Source: JAIBCC01 sp963763855
GTDB taxonomy: Bacteria; Acidobacteriota; Blastocatellia; Pyrinomonadales; Pyrinomonadaceae
Assembly (NCBI GenBank): GCA_963763855.1
Contig: CAVXPU010000005.1
Location: 3,224,001 to 3,288,000, forward strand
Direction: 5' to 3'
Length of the DNA: 64,000 nucleotides
Shown here: positions 26,150-35,353 of the stretch, piece by piece
Layout: every line of letters begins with the position of its first letter
Numbering within the stretch: the stretch's first letter is position 1
Translations under genes and position numbers: made by a program
The notes under the pieces: generated by a model
Told to the model about the DNA's origin: nothing
Database searches by the model: none
What the model saw: the letters and a program-made list of their open reading frames with translations, nothing else

Positions 26150-27050
26150 ATGAACGAAAATAAATTTCGCAGCGGCTATGTCGGATTGATCGGGCGTCCG
26201 AATGCGGGAAAATCAACGCTTTTGAATCATTTGGTTGGCGAAAAAATTGCCGCAGTTTCAAATAAACCCCAAACTACCAGACATAAAATTAAAGGAATTG
26301 TGACCAATGAAAGCAGGGCAAATCGTTTTTATTGACACGCCCGGCGTTCATAAACCCGGCTATTTGCTGAATCGCAGAATGATGTCGGCGGTTCACGATG
26401 CGATTTTGTCGGTTGACGTTGTTGTCCTGATGCGTGACGCGAGTGTTTCTACCGGAAATGGGGATAGATTTGTTCTCGATTTGATCAAGCAAGCAGAAAA
26501 ACCTGCGATTTTAGTTTTGAACAAGATCGATAAAGTTAATGATAAGAAGAATTTACTACCGCTTATTGAATTTTATTCTAAGGAATTCGAGTTTGCCGAA
26601 ATCGTTCCGATTTCGGCTTTGAAAGGTCAGGCGATTGAGAATCTTTTGTCGCAAATTGCCAAACATTTACCCGAAGCCGAGCCGATTTTTGCCGCCGATG
26701 AGATGACCGATCAGCCAATGCGGACTTTAGTTGCGGAAATGGTTCGCGAAAAAATCTTGCAAACCACAGGTGAAGAAATTCCCTATGTTACAGCGGTAGT
26801 CACCGAAAAATATGACGAAACTGATCCGAATTTCACCAAGATCTATTGTGCGATCTTTGTTGAAAGATCATCGCAAAAAGGGATTATCATCGGAAAACAA
26901 GGTGCAAAATTGCAGCAAATTGGCACGAATGCACGAATCGATATTGAAAAGATTCTCGGTCATCGCGTTTATTTGCAGCTCTTTGTAAAGGTTGTGGAAG
27001 ATTGGCGAAATCGCGAACGTGATTTAAACGAAATGGGGATCGTGGAATAG
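26150..27050 (+). CDS. era: GTPase Era, one frame change after the G1-G2 region
   Basis: Era is an essential GTPase that binds 16S rRNA and assists 30S assembly. The N-terminal frame gives GRPNAGKSTLLNHLVG (Walker A) and KPQTTRHKIKGIVTNE; the second frame continues QIVFIDTPGVHKPGYLL (G3), VLNKIDKV (G4) and VPISALKGQ (G5) and the KH domain (GIIIGKQGAKLQQIGTNAR). One surplus base, probably in GAAAGC at about 26309-26314, separates them. Because era is essential, a sequencing indel is the likeliest cause. The stop is 2 bases before prmA. Confidence 0.92.
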
Positions 27051-27052
27051 AT

Positions 27053-27925
27053 ATGTCGATCGAAAAGAAATGGTTCGCCCTTGAAGTTACCGTTATTTCT
27101 GAAGCTTCCGAAGCAATTGAATTTGGCTTAAACGAACTCGAAGCACTAGGCACTGAAATAAATAATCTTGGAAAACTCCCGGCAGAAACTGTGACCGTTA
27201 TTGGTTATTTTGAGGAGAAACTCGATTTTAGTTTTCTAATTGAAAAACTAGATGCGGCTCTGCGAATTTATGATTTTGACGAAAGTGCAATCGAAAATTG
27301 GACTTGGCGGGAAGTCGAAAATCAGGATTGGCTAGCCGAATGGAAAAAGACCTGGAAGCCAACAATTACCGATAAATTCATTATCGCCCCGATGTGGGAA
27401 ACTGTTGAAAATACGAACAAAATCATAATTCGTATCGAGCCTTCAATGGCGTTTGGCACAGGCACTCACGAAACTACCAAACTCTGCCTACGGGCAATCG
27501 AAAAACATTACACCGGCGAAAGTTTTTTCGACGTTGGAACGGGTACGGGAATTTTAGCAATGGCAGCCTTAAAGTCTCAAGCCTCAAGTTCAAAGTCCAA
27601 AGTCGTTGGCTGCGACACTGATGTCGATTCCATTAAGATCGCCAAAGAAAATGCTGAGGTAAATGATGCTTCGGAGATCGAGTTTTATGTCGGATCGATT
27701 ACGGAATCGACTCCGCAATTTGAATTCGTTTTTGCAAATTTAACAGCCGATGTGATTATTCCGCTTTTGCAGTTGCTCGTTAGTAAAACTAAGCAAACAT
27801 TGGTTTTATCGGGAATTTTGGTTATTCAGAAAGATGAAGTTTTAGCCGAACTAAAGAAACTTAATATTGAAAATCCACAGATTGAAATTGATGGCGAATG
27901 GATTTCGATTTTGATAAGTAAATAA
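27053..27925 (+). CDS. prmA: Ribosomal protein L11 methyltransferase
   Basis: Methylates lysines and the N-terminus of ribosomal protein L11 using SAM. 290 residues: N-terminal substrate domain with WTWREVENQDWLAEWKKTWKP, then MAFGTGTHETTKLCL, the SAM motif FFDVGTGTGILAMAAL (about residues 160-175) and FANLTADVI (the NxxxD-type motif). An extra segment, KSQASSSKSK, interrupts the Rossmann core just after motif I; it is encoded by a GTCCAAA-type repeat and lies at a loop between helix A and strand 2, so the fold may tolerate it. It follows era by 2 bases. Confidence 0.93.
   Translation: MSIEKKWFALEVTVISEASEAIEFGLNELEALGTEINNLGKLPAETVTVIGYFEEKLDFSFLIEKLDAALRIYDFDESAIENWTWREVENQDWLAEWKKTWKPTITDKFIIAPMWETVENTNKIIIRIEPSMAFGTGTHETTKLCLRAIEKHYTGESFFDVGTGTGILAMAALKSQASSSKSKVVGCDTDVDSIKIAKENAEVNDASEIEFYVGSITESTPQFEFVFANLTADVIIPLLQLLVSKTKQTLVLSGILVIQKDEVLAELKKLNIENPQIEIDGEWISILISK
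27571..27605. repeat. GTCCAAA-type repeat inserted in frame inside prmA
   Basis: AAAGTCTCAAGCCTCAAGTTCAAAGTCCAAAG is a degenerate 7-9 base tandem repeat coding KSQASSSKSK within the methyltransferase core. The inserted residues have no counterpart in the usual PrmA motif I-to-motif II spacing. Same family as at 12694-12729 and 14276-14341. Confidence 0.75.
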
Positions 27926-27960
27926 TCTGCTATAATTCAGTCAGAAAGGAGCGAGTAATT

Positions 27961-28224
27961 ATGGCTATTTCAAACACAATTGAGCAAGTAACTATTGATT
28001 TACCAATAGAAGTCAAAACCGCTTTGGAACGCAAAGCAAAGGGACAAGATATAAAAACTTTTATTCAAACGATTATCAGAAAACAAGCCTTGCGTCCGAG
28101 TTTGGACGAGTTGCTTGCTCCTGTTCGCCAAGAATTTGATGAAAGCGGAATGAATGAAAACGATTTAGATGTTTTCATGAATTCGGTCAGAGAAAAAGCC
28201 CGCCAAGACAAACAAAGTAGATAA
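27961..28224 (+). CDS. Putative antitoxin of a PIN toxin pair
   Basis: An 87-residue protein with AGAAAGGAG in front of its ATG. The N-terminal TIEQVTIDLPIEVKTALERKAKGQDIKTFIQ is a ribbon-helix-helix-like DNA-binding region, followed by an acidic, flexible tail (VRQEFDESGMNENDLDVFMNSVREKARQDK) of the kind that wraps a PIN toxin. The toxin gene starts 5 bases after its stop, the usual antitoxin-first order. By analogy it would neutralise the toxin and repress its own promoter. Confidence 0.8.
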   Translation: MAISNTIEQVTIDLPIEVKTALERKAKGQDIKTFIQTIIRKQALRPSLDELLAPVRQEFDESGMNENDLDVFMNSVREKARQDKQSR

Positions 28225-28229
28225 CCACA

Positions 28230-28709
28230 ATGATTAAGGCAGTTTTTGACTGTAATATTTTTTGGCAAATCTTTTTCTCAACCAAAGGGATTGGTGCAAA
28301 ATGTTGGGAATTAGTAACAACCGAAAGAGTTGAACTCATTGTTAGTTCTGATATATTAGACGAAATCCGCGACGTTCTCACGAGACCCGAAACCCAAACT
28401 AAATTTACCAAAGCGACTAATGAAAATGTCGATGTCTTTCTTGAAGAAATTATTGAATTTGCTACCTTTGTTTCTGTAGTCCCCAAGAGATTTATATATT
28501 CAAGAGACCAGAAAGACGAACCCTACATCAATCTTGCAGTCCACAAAAAAGCTCATTACATAGTTAGCCGTGATAAAGACTTGCTTGATTTAATGACTCG
28601 TTTTGACAATGAAAGCAAAGAGTTCAGAAAGCGATTCAGACCGCTGAAAGTCGTCGATACAATAACGTTTGTTGAAATTGTAGAACGAAGTAGCGGTCTG
28701 ATAACTTAA
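28230..28709 (+). CDS. Putative PIN-family toxin
   Basis: A 159-residue protein of the PIN-domain toxin group (COG1569 type). It opens MIKAVFDCNIFWQIF with the first metal-binding Asp, has ELIVSSDILDEIRDVL (conserved Glu) and RDQKDEPYINLAVHKKAHYIVSRDKDLLDL (further acidic residues), so the expected four acidic ligands of the Mg-dependent RNase are visible. It lies directly after its candidate antitoxin. RNA cleavage is inferred from the family. Confidence 0.82.
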   Translation: MIKAVFDCNIFWQIFFSTKGIGAKCWELVTTERVELIVSSDILDEIRDVLTRPETQTKFTKATNENVDVFLEEIIEFATFVSVVPKRFIYSRDQKDEPYINLAVHKKAHYIVSRDKDLLDLMTRFDNESKEFRKRFRPLKVVDTITFVEIVERSSGLIT

Positions 28710-28750
28710 TTAATTACATGGCTTTCCATTGTGGTTTTTTGATAAGTAAT

Positions 28751-28817
28751 TTGCAGAAGCCCGCACGTGAGTAAGGGCGAAAAGCTAACGCCCTTGTTTA
28801 CACGCGGGCTTCTGCAA
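28751..28817. repeat. REP-like hairpin (GCAGAAGCCCGC family), copy 1
   Basis: TTGCAGAAGCCCGC (28751-28764) pairs perfectly with GCGGGCTTCTGCAA (28804-28817), and inside GTAAGGGCG pairs with CGCCCTT. A second, diverged copy lies at 42944-43007. It sits between two convergent genes and may also act as a terminator. Confidence 0.85.
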
Positions 28818-28824
28818 GGAAAAG

Positions 28825-29826
28825 CTATGGTTTTTTGACGTAGCTTTTGTGCATCACAACTTTGGTTTTCTCGTCGCGGGCTTCAAAAACTACATTTTCT
28901 TTGTCTTCGCGTGTGACAGCCTTGTTACGACTATTGACCGTCCGTTCTTTCGATTCGCCTCTATCAGCATCACTCATAAAAGATTCAAGCTCGCTTATTT
29001 TTACTAACTTTGTCGGTCTGCCCGTTTGAAATTCGGCAACTGCTTCCATCGCTGTCGCTTTTAGCAATTTGAGCCATAACTTCTTAAACAAAAAGTTTGA
29101 CGCGTAAATATCGGCACTATTAATCTTGCCGTTGATTACAAAGGCGTAGCCGATAACATCGTCGTCCCGGTCGGCAATTGACGCCAGTTTTTTCACGTAG
29201 TCATCAGCATTTGCAATCACCTGTTTGTTTTCCAGACTGAGCTGCAAGCTGGTCGCAGACTGATCAGAATTAACCCGTACGCCGACATTTTGACTAAGTT
29301 TTCCTTGTGCTTCTGAAACTTTTTTCCAAACTTCTTGCTGCGAACGAGCTTGATTTGCTGCAATTTTCAGATCTTTCGTAACAATGCGTTCATTTGATGA
29401 AGAAAACTTCCCTGCTTCTTCGCCGCCGCGTTTTTCCCAACGACCTGATTCAACGCAAAAAGCTTCAATCGAAATTCGACCCGAACGAGCCGGAATTATT
29501 ATCGTTACAGACAATACACGATCTTGTTTTCCGCCCTTCACAATGTCGCCGGATTGAATAAATACTTCGTATTGCGATGATTTATTTTCTATCGCGAGTT
29601 CGTTAACGTCAGAAGTTTCATAAACTGCGAAAACTCCCTTTTCCATAGCTTCCTGCAAAGTTAAGATATTTTTGTTTTTGATCTGATCTTTTCCATGGAT
29701 CAAAAATACCGATAAATTTTTGTGTGTAACGGGGGCAGAAATTCGATAACCACCTGTTTGTGCAAGCATTTGCAGCGTTGCAACTAATACCAAACTAAAG
29801 CCGATTAAGATATTTTTTATCTTCAT
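28825..29826 (-). CDS. Secreted ARPP-1/DUF6569-like protein
   Basis: About 333 residues; the start at 29826 is chosen because AAAGGAGAA precedes it and it opens a signal peptide (NILIGFSLVLVATLQMLAQ), while an upstream ATG would add 68 unlikely residues. The segment LTLQEAMEKGVFAVYETSDVNELAIENKS, the GGKQDRVLSVTIIIPA block and CVESGRWEKRG resemble the ARPP-1 (DUF6569) domain, whose function is unknown. The C-terminus is charged and repeat-free. It ends next to the REP-like hairpin. Confidence 0.7.
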   Translation of the reverse strand: MKIKNILIGFSLVLVATLQMLAQTGGYRISAPVTHKNLSVFLIHGKDQIKNKNILTLQEAMEKGVFAVYETSDVNELAIENKSSQYEVFIQSGDIVKGGKQDRVLSVTIIIPARSGRISIEAFCVESGRWEKRGGEEAGKFSSSNERIVTKDLKIAANQARSQQEVWKKVSEAQGKLSQNVGVRVNSDQSATSLQLSLENKQVIANADDYVKKLASIADRDDDVIGYAFVINGKINSADIYASNFLFKKLWLKLLKATAMEAVAEFQTGRPTKLVKISELESFMSDADRGESKERTVNSRNKAVTREDKENVVFEARDEKTKVVMHKSYVKKP

Positions 29827-29969
29827 AATTATTCTCCTTTTGCTAATTTCTAAAACTGGAGAGAGAACCCTTGTATATCTGCTGAACGCTGCGGGGAAAT
29901 ATTTCTTGCAAAAAATATCGATTCGCTTAAAAATAGCTTCGACATTAAAATTTATCCGGAGCTTCAAAC

Positions 29970-30614
29970 ATGAAACTTTTACTACCCCTGGGATTTCTGT
30001 TTTTTTCTTTATCTTTCTGTAATTTGGCAAACAGGTTTACTGGCGGCAAAACGGACACGCCCTCAAATTCAAACGTCGATTTTACGAAAACTGATTCACC
30101 TATCTCGAAACCAGACGAAATTGCCGCCGAAAAATACAGCTTAACACCCGAACAATCAGGCATTTTAAATAGTGGAAAAGATATTAAATGGGATGAACAA
30201 GGAGTCGGCTGGACCGTGCCAAACACCTGGAAAAAAACAACTTCCAGTCCAACAACTTTGATGTGGTCGTCCTCAGACGGAGCATTTTTGATTGCCAATG
30301 TTTCACCGCTCGGCGGAGATTTCCCAACCGATATCAGCCTCAAAGCAAATTACGATGGTTCGGTCACCAGACAAAAAAATGGTGAATTAGAAAAACTCCG
30401 ATATGTAGAAATTGACGGTTTGAAAGGAATTGAATTTATCGAAGTAATGCCAAACAAAAAAGATGATCCGCGACGGCATCAATGGATCAGCTTTCGCAAA
30501 TACGCAGGTCAAGTGCAAATGCTCAATTTTATGCTTACGACCAAAGGTGCGAGTTTTGACAAACATCGCGACGAATTTGCAGCAATCATATCTTCAACAA
30601 AAATAACCAGATAA
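29970..30614 (+). CDS. Putative lipoprotein of unknown function
   Basis: A 214-residue protein opening LLLPLGFLFFSLSFCNL, a plausible lipoprotein signal with the cysteine at about residue 17. A Ser/Thr/Pro-rich linker (TGGKTDTPSNSN) follows and then a globular domain containing WDEQGVGWTVPNTWKKTTSSP and GLKGIEFIEVMPNKKDDPRRH, resembling small PsbP-like or DUF1795-like folds of surface lipoproteins. I cannot name the family. It is divergent from the ARPP-1-like gene and precedes the first kinase by 45 bases. Confidence 0.65.
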   Translation: MKLLLPLGFLFFSLSFCNLANRFTGGKTDTPSNSNVDFTKTDSPISKPDEIAAEKYSLTPEQSGILNSGKDIKWDEQGVGWTVPNTWKKTTSSPTTLMWSSSDGAFLIANVSPLGGDFPTDISLKANYDGSVTRQKNGELEKLRYVEIDGLKGIEFIEVMPNKKDDPRRHQWISFRKYAGQVQMLNFMLTTKGASFDKHRDEFAAIISSTKITR

Positions 30615-30659
30615 AAGCTTTTCCAATATGTTTAGGTAAGCTACAATCAACGATAAATT

Positions 30660-33203
30660 ATGCCACTATCCCCCGATAAATCGCTTGGGCAATTCAAGAT
30701 TATTTCTTCAATTGGAAAAGGCGGAATGGGCGAAGTTTTTCTCGCTCAAGATACAAAACTCGATCGCAAAGTTGCGATTAAATTCTTGAACGAAGAATTC
30801 AGCCAAGATGCCGATAAACTGAATCGTTTCATCCAAGAAGCCAAAGCGGTTTCGGCGTTGAATCATCCGAATATTCTGACGGTTTATGAAATCGGCGAAA
30901 AGGATGAGGCTAACTTTATTGTCACCGAATTTATCGAAGGCAAAACTTTGCGTGAAAATCTTTCGCCGAAGCAGACAAACTCGCTTAATTCGATTCTAAA
31001 AATTGGTGTGCAAGTCGCCGAAGCATTGTCAGCCGCACATCAGGCGGGAATTATCCATCGTGACATTAAGCCCGAAAACATTATGATTCGGGAAGATGGT
31101 TATGCGAAAGTTCTGGATTTCGGGCTTGCGAAATTGACCGAACAGAAGCCGAAAGATGCCGCTTTATCGGAAGATACTACGAAAGGTTTAGTCAAAACTA
31201 ATCCCGGAATGGTGATGGGAACGGTTTCATATATGTCGCCCGAACAGGCTCGCGGAAAGCCAACGGATGCGAGGACAGATATTTGGAGTTTGGGTGTAGT
31301 TTTGTATGAAATGTTGTCGGGCAAAGTTCCGTTCACGGGCGAAACTATCAATCACACCATCGTTTCAATTTTGGAAAAAGAGCCGAAATTGCTTGATAAT
31401 GTTCCTGACGAATTGCAAAGAATCGTCCGCAAAACTCTGACGAAAGATGCGGATATGCGGTATCAAACGGCGAGAGATTTGTTAATTGATTTGAAAAACT
31501 TGAGACGCACGTTGGACATTCAAGGCGAACTTGAACGCTCAATCGTTCCGAATCGAGAAGTTACGACCAATCAAGTTCAAGAGAATGAAACGGCGATTTA
31601 CAGTTCAAAATCAATCGAAGCAACGAAAGCCGAATCGGATGCACAATCAACGCAAAACGTCTCAAACTCATCAAGCCTCGAATATGCCGTCACACAAGCA
31701 AAAAGTCATAAACTTGCAACGGTAATTATTGGCATCATTTTACTTTCAATCATTTCCGCGATTGCTTATTTCGGCTTCTTCGCCAATCGTTCAGGCAAAC
31801 AAATCAATTCAATCGCCGTGATGCCGTTTGAAAATAAAAATTCTGATGCCGACACGGATTATTTGTCCGATGGTTTGGCGGAATCGTTGATTTTTCGGCT
31901 GACGCAGATTCCTGATTTGAAGGTTAGCCCGACGAGTTCGGTGATGCGTTACAAGGGGAAGGAGACTGATGTTGCCAAGATTGCAACTGAACTTGGCGTA
32001 GATGCGGTGATGACCGGACGGATGACCAAGCGGGGCGACAATCTGAACATCACGGTTGAGCTGGTAGATGCCCGCACCAACAAATCGCTGTGGGGCGAGC
32101 AGTATGAACGCAAAATAGCGGATTTGCTCAATACGCAAAGGGAAATCGTCACCGAAATCACCAGCAAACTGCAACTAAAACTCTCGGGCGAAAGCGAGCA
32201 GAAGCTGGCGAAGAAATACACCGACAATAACGAAGCGTATCAGCTTTATCTGCAAGGTCGTTTTCATTGGAACAAAAGGCAAACAAAAGAATTTGAAAAG
32301 GCGATCATGTTTTTCAAACAAGCCATCGAAAAAGACCCGAACTTTGCCCTGGCTTACAGCGGATTAGCCGATACTTATTCTGTGCTTCCTGACTGGGGTG
32401 ATTTCAGACCCAAAGAGTATTCGCCGCAAGCCAAGGTAGCAGCACTAAAGGCTCTTGAACTCGATCCGAACTTGGCGGAAGCCCACGCATCATTGGCAAT
32501 AGTCCTTCTTAATTATGAATATGACTTTGCAGGGGCGGAAAAATCATTCAAACGGGCGATCGAACTCGATCCGAAATACGCGACGGCACGTCAATGGTAT
32601 ACCGGACTACTATCCTCCAGTAGCAGACATGAGGAAGCAATCAAAGAAATAACGAAAGCTGTTGAACTCGATCCATTTTCATTCGTAATCAATTACTGGG
32701 TAGCGGGTATTCTGCAACGTGCCGGACGATTTGACGAAGCACTTTTGCAAATGAAGAAGCTCAATGAGTTATTCCCCGATGAAGGACGTTTTCGACGTTT
32801 CAACGCTGAAGTCTATGCCTCTCAAGGCAAATATGATCTGGCTGTCGAAGAACGCCTACTTGAGGCGAAGGCAAGAAATGGCAAACCCGAAAATATTGCG
32901 AAATTGAAAGAAGCCTACGAAAAAGGCGGTTGGGATAGCTTCGGGCGGATGAGTGGGGAAATACGCCTCGAAGAACTGAACGCCAAACAGGCAAAAGACC
33001 CCAACGGATATGTGAAATCCATCGATTATGCCCACGCATACGCCTGGGGCAAGGACAAAGATAAGGCAATCGAATATCTGAACAAAGCGTATGAAGAGCG
33101 TGACAGGCAATTGACCGAACTAAAGGTAATTAAATCCTGGGACTTCGTGCGAGACGAACCGCGATTTAATGGATTAGGCAGGAAAGTTGGGATTCCTGAA
33201 TAG
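30660..33203 (+). CDS. Ser/Thr protein kinase with TolB-like and TPR domains (copy 1)
   Basis: An 847-residue membrane-anchored receptor-like kinase. N-terminal kinase domain: GKGGMGEVFLA loop, VAIK lysine, HRDIKPENIM catalytic loop, DFGLAK, and MSPEQARG. A single membrane helix follows at about 352-377 (ATVIIGIILLSIISAIAYFGFF). Outside is a TolB/FlgO-like domain (SIAVMPFENKNSDADTDYLSDG ... ) and then four or more TPR units to the end (KVGIPE). Sequence is highly similar to the genes at 35986 and 39615, so they arose by duplication. The ligand and substrates are unknown. Confidence 0.9.
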   Translation: MPLSPDKSLGQFKIISSIGKGGMGEVFLAQDTKLDRKVAIKFLNEEFSQDADKLNRFIQEAKAVSALNHPNILTVYEIGEKDEANFIVTEFIEGKTLRENLSPKQTNSLNSILKIGVQVAEALSAAHQAGIIHRDIKPENIMIREDGYAKVLDFGLAKLTEQKPKDAALSEDTTKGLVKTNPGMVMGTVSYMSPEQARGKPTDARTDIWSLGVVLYEMLSGKVPFTGETINHTIVSILEKEPKLLDNVPDELQRIVRKTLTKDADMRYQTARDLLIDLKNLRRTLDIQGELERSIVPNREVTTNQVQENETAIYSSKSIEATKAESDAQSTQNVSNSSSLEYAVTQAKSHKLATVIIGIILLSIISAIAYFGFFANRSGKQINSIAVMPFENKNSDADTDYLSDGLAESLIFRLTQIPDLKVSPTSSVMRYKGKETDVAKIATELGVDAVMTGRMTKRGDNLNITVELVDARTNKSLWGEQYERKIADLLNTQREIVTEITSKLQLKLSGESEQKLAKKYTDNNEAYQLYLQGRFHWNKRQTKEFEKAIMFFKQAIEKDPNFALAYSGLADTYSVLPDWGDFRPKEYSPQAKVAALKALELDPNLAEAHASLAIVLLNYEYDFAGAEKSFKRAIELDPKYATARQWYTGLLSSSSRHEEAIKEITKAVELDPFSFVINYWVAGILQRAGRFDEALLQMKKLNELFPDEGRFRRFNAEVYASQGKYDLAVEERLLEAKARNGKPENIAKLKEAYEKGGWDSFGRMSGEIRLEELNAKQAKDPNGYVKSIDYAHAYAWGKDKDKAIEYLNKAYEERDRQLTELKVIKSWDFVRDEPRFNGLGRKVGIPE

Positions 33204-33211
33204 TAAAAATT

Positions 33212-34981
33212 ATGAAACGATGCCCTGAATGTAGAAGAGATTATTACGATGACACGCTGGTTTTCTGTCTTGACGACGGAGCAAATTTGCTCGAAGGTCC
33301 AGCGAATGATGAGCCGAAAACCGCGATTTTTGGAGCGAATGAAACCGGCGAACAACCGACTGCAATTCTGACAAATTTGCAGAACGAAGCACCGACTTTA
33401 CCCAAAATCGAGGACGCGGAACAGACCAAAATCCTTTCCGCCAACGAAACAGGAAAGCGAGTCGCTCCGGTAATTGAAGAAGTTGAAAAGATAACGGAAA
33501 AACTTCCAAACAAATCGTCACGTAAAGTTTGGCTGATTGCAATTCTCGCGGGAATTTTAGCGATTGGCGGATTTTTCGCTTATCGTTATTTCACGCCGAC
33601 CAAGCAAATCGAATCAATCGCCGTGATGCCGTTTGTTAATGAAAGCAAGAATGAAGAGGTTGAATATTTGAGCGATGGAATGACGGAAACGCTTATCAAG
33701 AGTTTGTCGGATTTGCCGAATTTGAATGTCAAACCGCGTTCGTCGGTCTTTCGTTACAAAGGCAAAGATACCGATGTGAAAACTATCGGCAAAGAGCTTA
33801 ATGTCGAAGCGATATTGAACGGCAGAGTGATTCAGCGTGGCGAACAATTGACTCTGAGTTTGGAATTGATTGATGTCCAAAACGACAAAGTGCTGTGGAC
33901 GGAAAGCTATCAACGCAAGCAATCCGACCTTGTTTCGCTGCAAAGCGAGATTGCCAAAGATGTTTCGACCAAACTCAAACTAAAACTTTCAGGTGCGGAC
34001 GAAGCCAAAGTAACCAAGACTTCAACGGCAAATCCCGAAGCCTATCAAGCGTATTTGAAAGGACGATATTACTGGAATCGGCGGACGGCGGGAAACATCA
34101 AAAAAGCAATCGAGCAATTCAAAGCCGCGACCGACCGTGATCCAAATTACGCATTGGCTTACACTGGTCTCGCCGATTGTTATGTTGTCCTGAATGAATA
34201 CGCCGGAACTCCGATAAGCGAGACAAGACCGCAGGCAAAGGCTTATGCCGAGCGTGCGATAGCGATTGACGACCAATTGGGCGAACCGCACGTCTCACTT
34301 GGAAAGGTGTTTGATCAATCGTGGGAATGGGCGAAATCGGAACGGGAATACAAGCGGGCGATTGAACTCAATCCAAATTATGCAACGGCATATCATTGGT
34401 ATTCGTTACTTCTTAAAAATCTTGGACGTTTCGATGAAGCGGCGGCGATGATCAATCGGGCATCGGAACTTGATCCGCTTTCGAGTGTAATTGCCATAAA
34501 TGTCACGAGAATGTATCAGCTACAAAATAACCACGACGCTGCTATTAATAACACTCTAAAAATAATTGAACTCGATCCGACTTATCCGAGTGCGTATGTG
34601 TTTTTGGGAGAATCATATCTCAAACTAGGACGCAATGCTGAAGCCATCACGAATCTGGGAAAGGCGGTCGAATTGAGCAACCGATCCGGTCTTACACTTC
34701 TGGGTTTAGGTTATGGATACGCCATTACAGGAAAACGCACAGAGGCAAATGCCATTGTCAAAGAGCTAGAAGAAAAGTATGCGAGGAAGGAATCACTTGC
34801 GACTTACGTTGCTGCCGTTTATGCGGGGTTGGGCGACAAAGACAAGGCGTTTGAATGGTTGGAAAAAGCCTTTCAGAACAAAGAGGATTTAGCAGTAATC
34901 AGATGGCGAATCTATTATGAATCTCTCCGCGACGACCCGCGATACAAGGATTTGCTGAAACGGATGGGTTTGCCGGAATGA
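33212..34981 (+). CDS. TolB-like/TPR membrane protein with zinc ribbon, kinase-less relative
   Basis: A 589-residue relative of the neighbouring kinases in which the kinase domain is replaced by a short zinc ribbon, CPECRRDYYDDTLVFCLDDG, and a linker. It keeps the membrane helix (VWLIAILAGILAIGGFFAYRYF), the TolB-like domain (SIAVMPFVNESKNEEVEYLS) and a TPR tail ending RMGLPE. Starts 8 bases after kinase copy 1. Its TolB-like part (FRYKGKDTDVKTIG, DLVSLQSEIAKDV) resembles that of kinase copy 3 more than copies 1 and 2. Confidence 0.85.
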   Translation: MKRCPECRRDYYDDTLVFCLDDGANLLEGPANDEPKTAIFGANETGEQPTAILTNLQNEAPTLPKIEDAEQTKILSANETGKRVAPVIEEVEKITEKLPNKSSRKVWLIAILAGILAIGGFFAYRYFTPTKQIESIAVMPFVNESKNEEVEYLSDGMTETLIKSLSDLPNLNVKPRSSVFRYKGKDTDVKTIGKELNVEAILNGRVIQRGEQLTLSLELIDVQNDKVLWTESYQRKQSDLVSLQSEIAKDVSTKLKLKLSGADEAKVTKTSTANPEAYQAYLKGRYYWNRRTAGNIKKAIEQFKAATDRDPNYALAYTGLADCYVVLNEYAGTPISETRPQAKAYAERAIAIDDQLGEPHVSLGKVFDQSWEWAKSEREYKRAIELNPNYATAYHWYSLLLKNLGRFDEAAAMINRASELDPLSSVIAINVTRMYQLQNNHDAAINNTLKIIELDPTYPSAYVFLGESYLKLGRNAEAITNLGKAVELSNRSGLTLLGLGYGYAITGKRTEANAIVKELEEKYARKESLATYVAAVYAGLGDKDKAFEWLEKAFQNKEDLAVIRWRIYYESLRDDPRYKDLLKRMGLPE

Positions 34982-35044
34982 ATTTGAGAAAAAGAATGAG
35001 TAAAGAACTTGAGATGATAAAATTATTTTGTTTTGGAGAATAAA

Positions 35045-35353
35045 ATGAGCAATTTACTTTCAACCGATTTAGATTCACCAACCTCCGTGCCATATTTTCT
35101 GTGGGATGCACCAATGACCGTTGCCGAATTGAAGCAAAAATTAGCTTCGGCTTCTGATGTAGAAAGAATCCGTCTGCTTGGGAAAATCTTACGCGAAGCC
35201 CGCGACACCGAAGTTTGGAAATTTACCACTCCACAGGAAGTTTGGCGAAATTGGGAGGCAATTGAACAACATCTCGGACGGCGACGCGAATTTTGGAAGT
35301 TTTTGTTTGAATTTTGGGACAAGGAAGGTTTGCTGGATGAAAAGCACTCTTAA
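35045..35353 (+). CDS. Putative partner/antitoxin upstream of AbiEii-like toxin
   Basis: A 102-residue acidic protein with GGAG before ATG 35045. It contains TVAELKQKLASASDVERIRLLGKILREARD and TPQEVWRNWEAIEQHLGRRREFWKFLF, helical and unlike DNA-binding domains I know. It overlaps the next gene by 17 bases (35337-35353), the tight coupling usual for type IV toxin-antitoxin pairs in which a nucleotidyltransferase toxin follows. Function is inferred from that context. Confidence 0.65.
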   Translation: MSNLLSTDLDSPTSVPYFLWDAPMTVAELKQKLASASDVERIRLLGKILREARDTEVWKFTTPQEVWRNWEAIEQHLGRRREFWKFLFEFWDKEGLLDEKHS

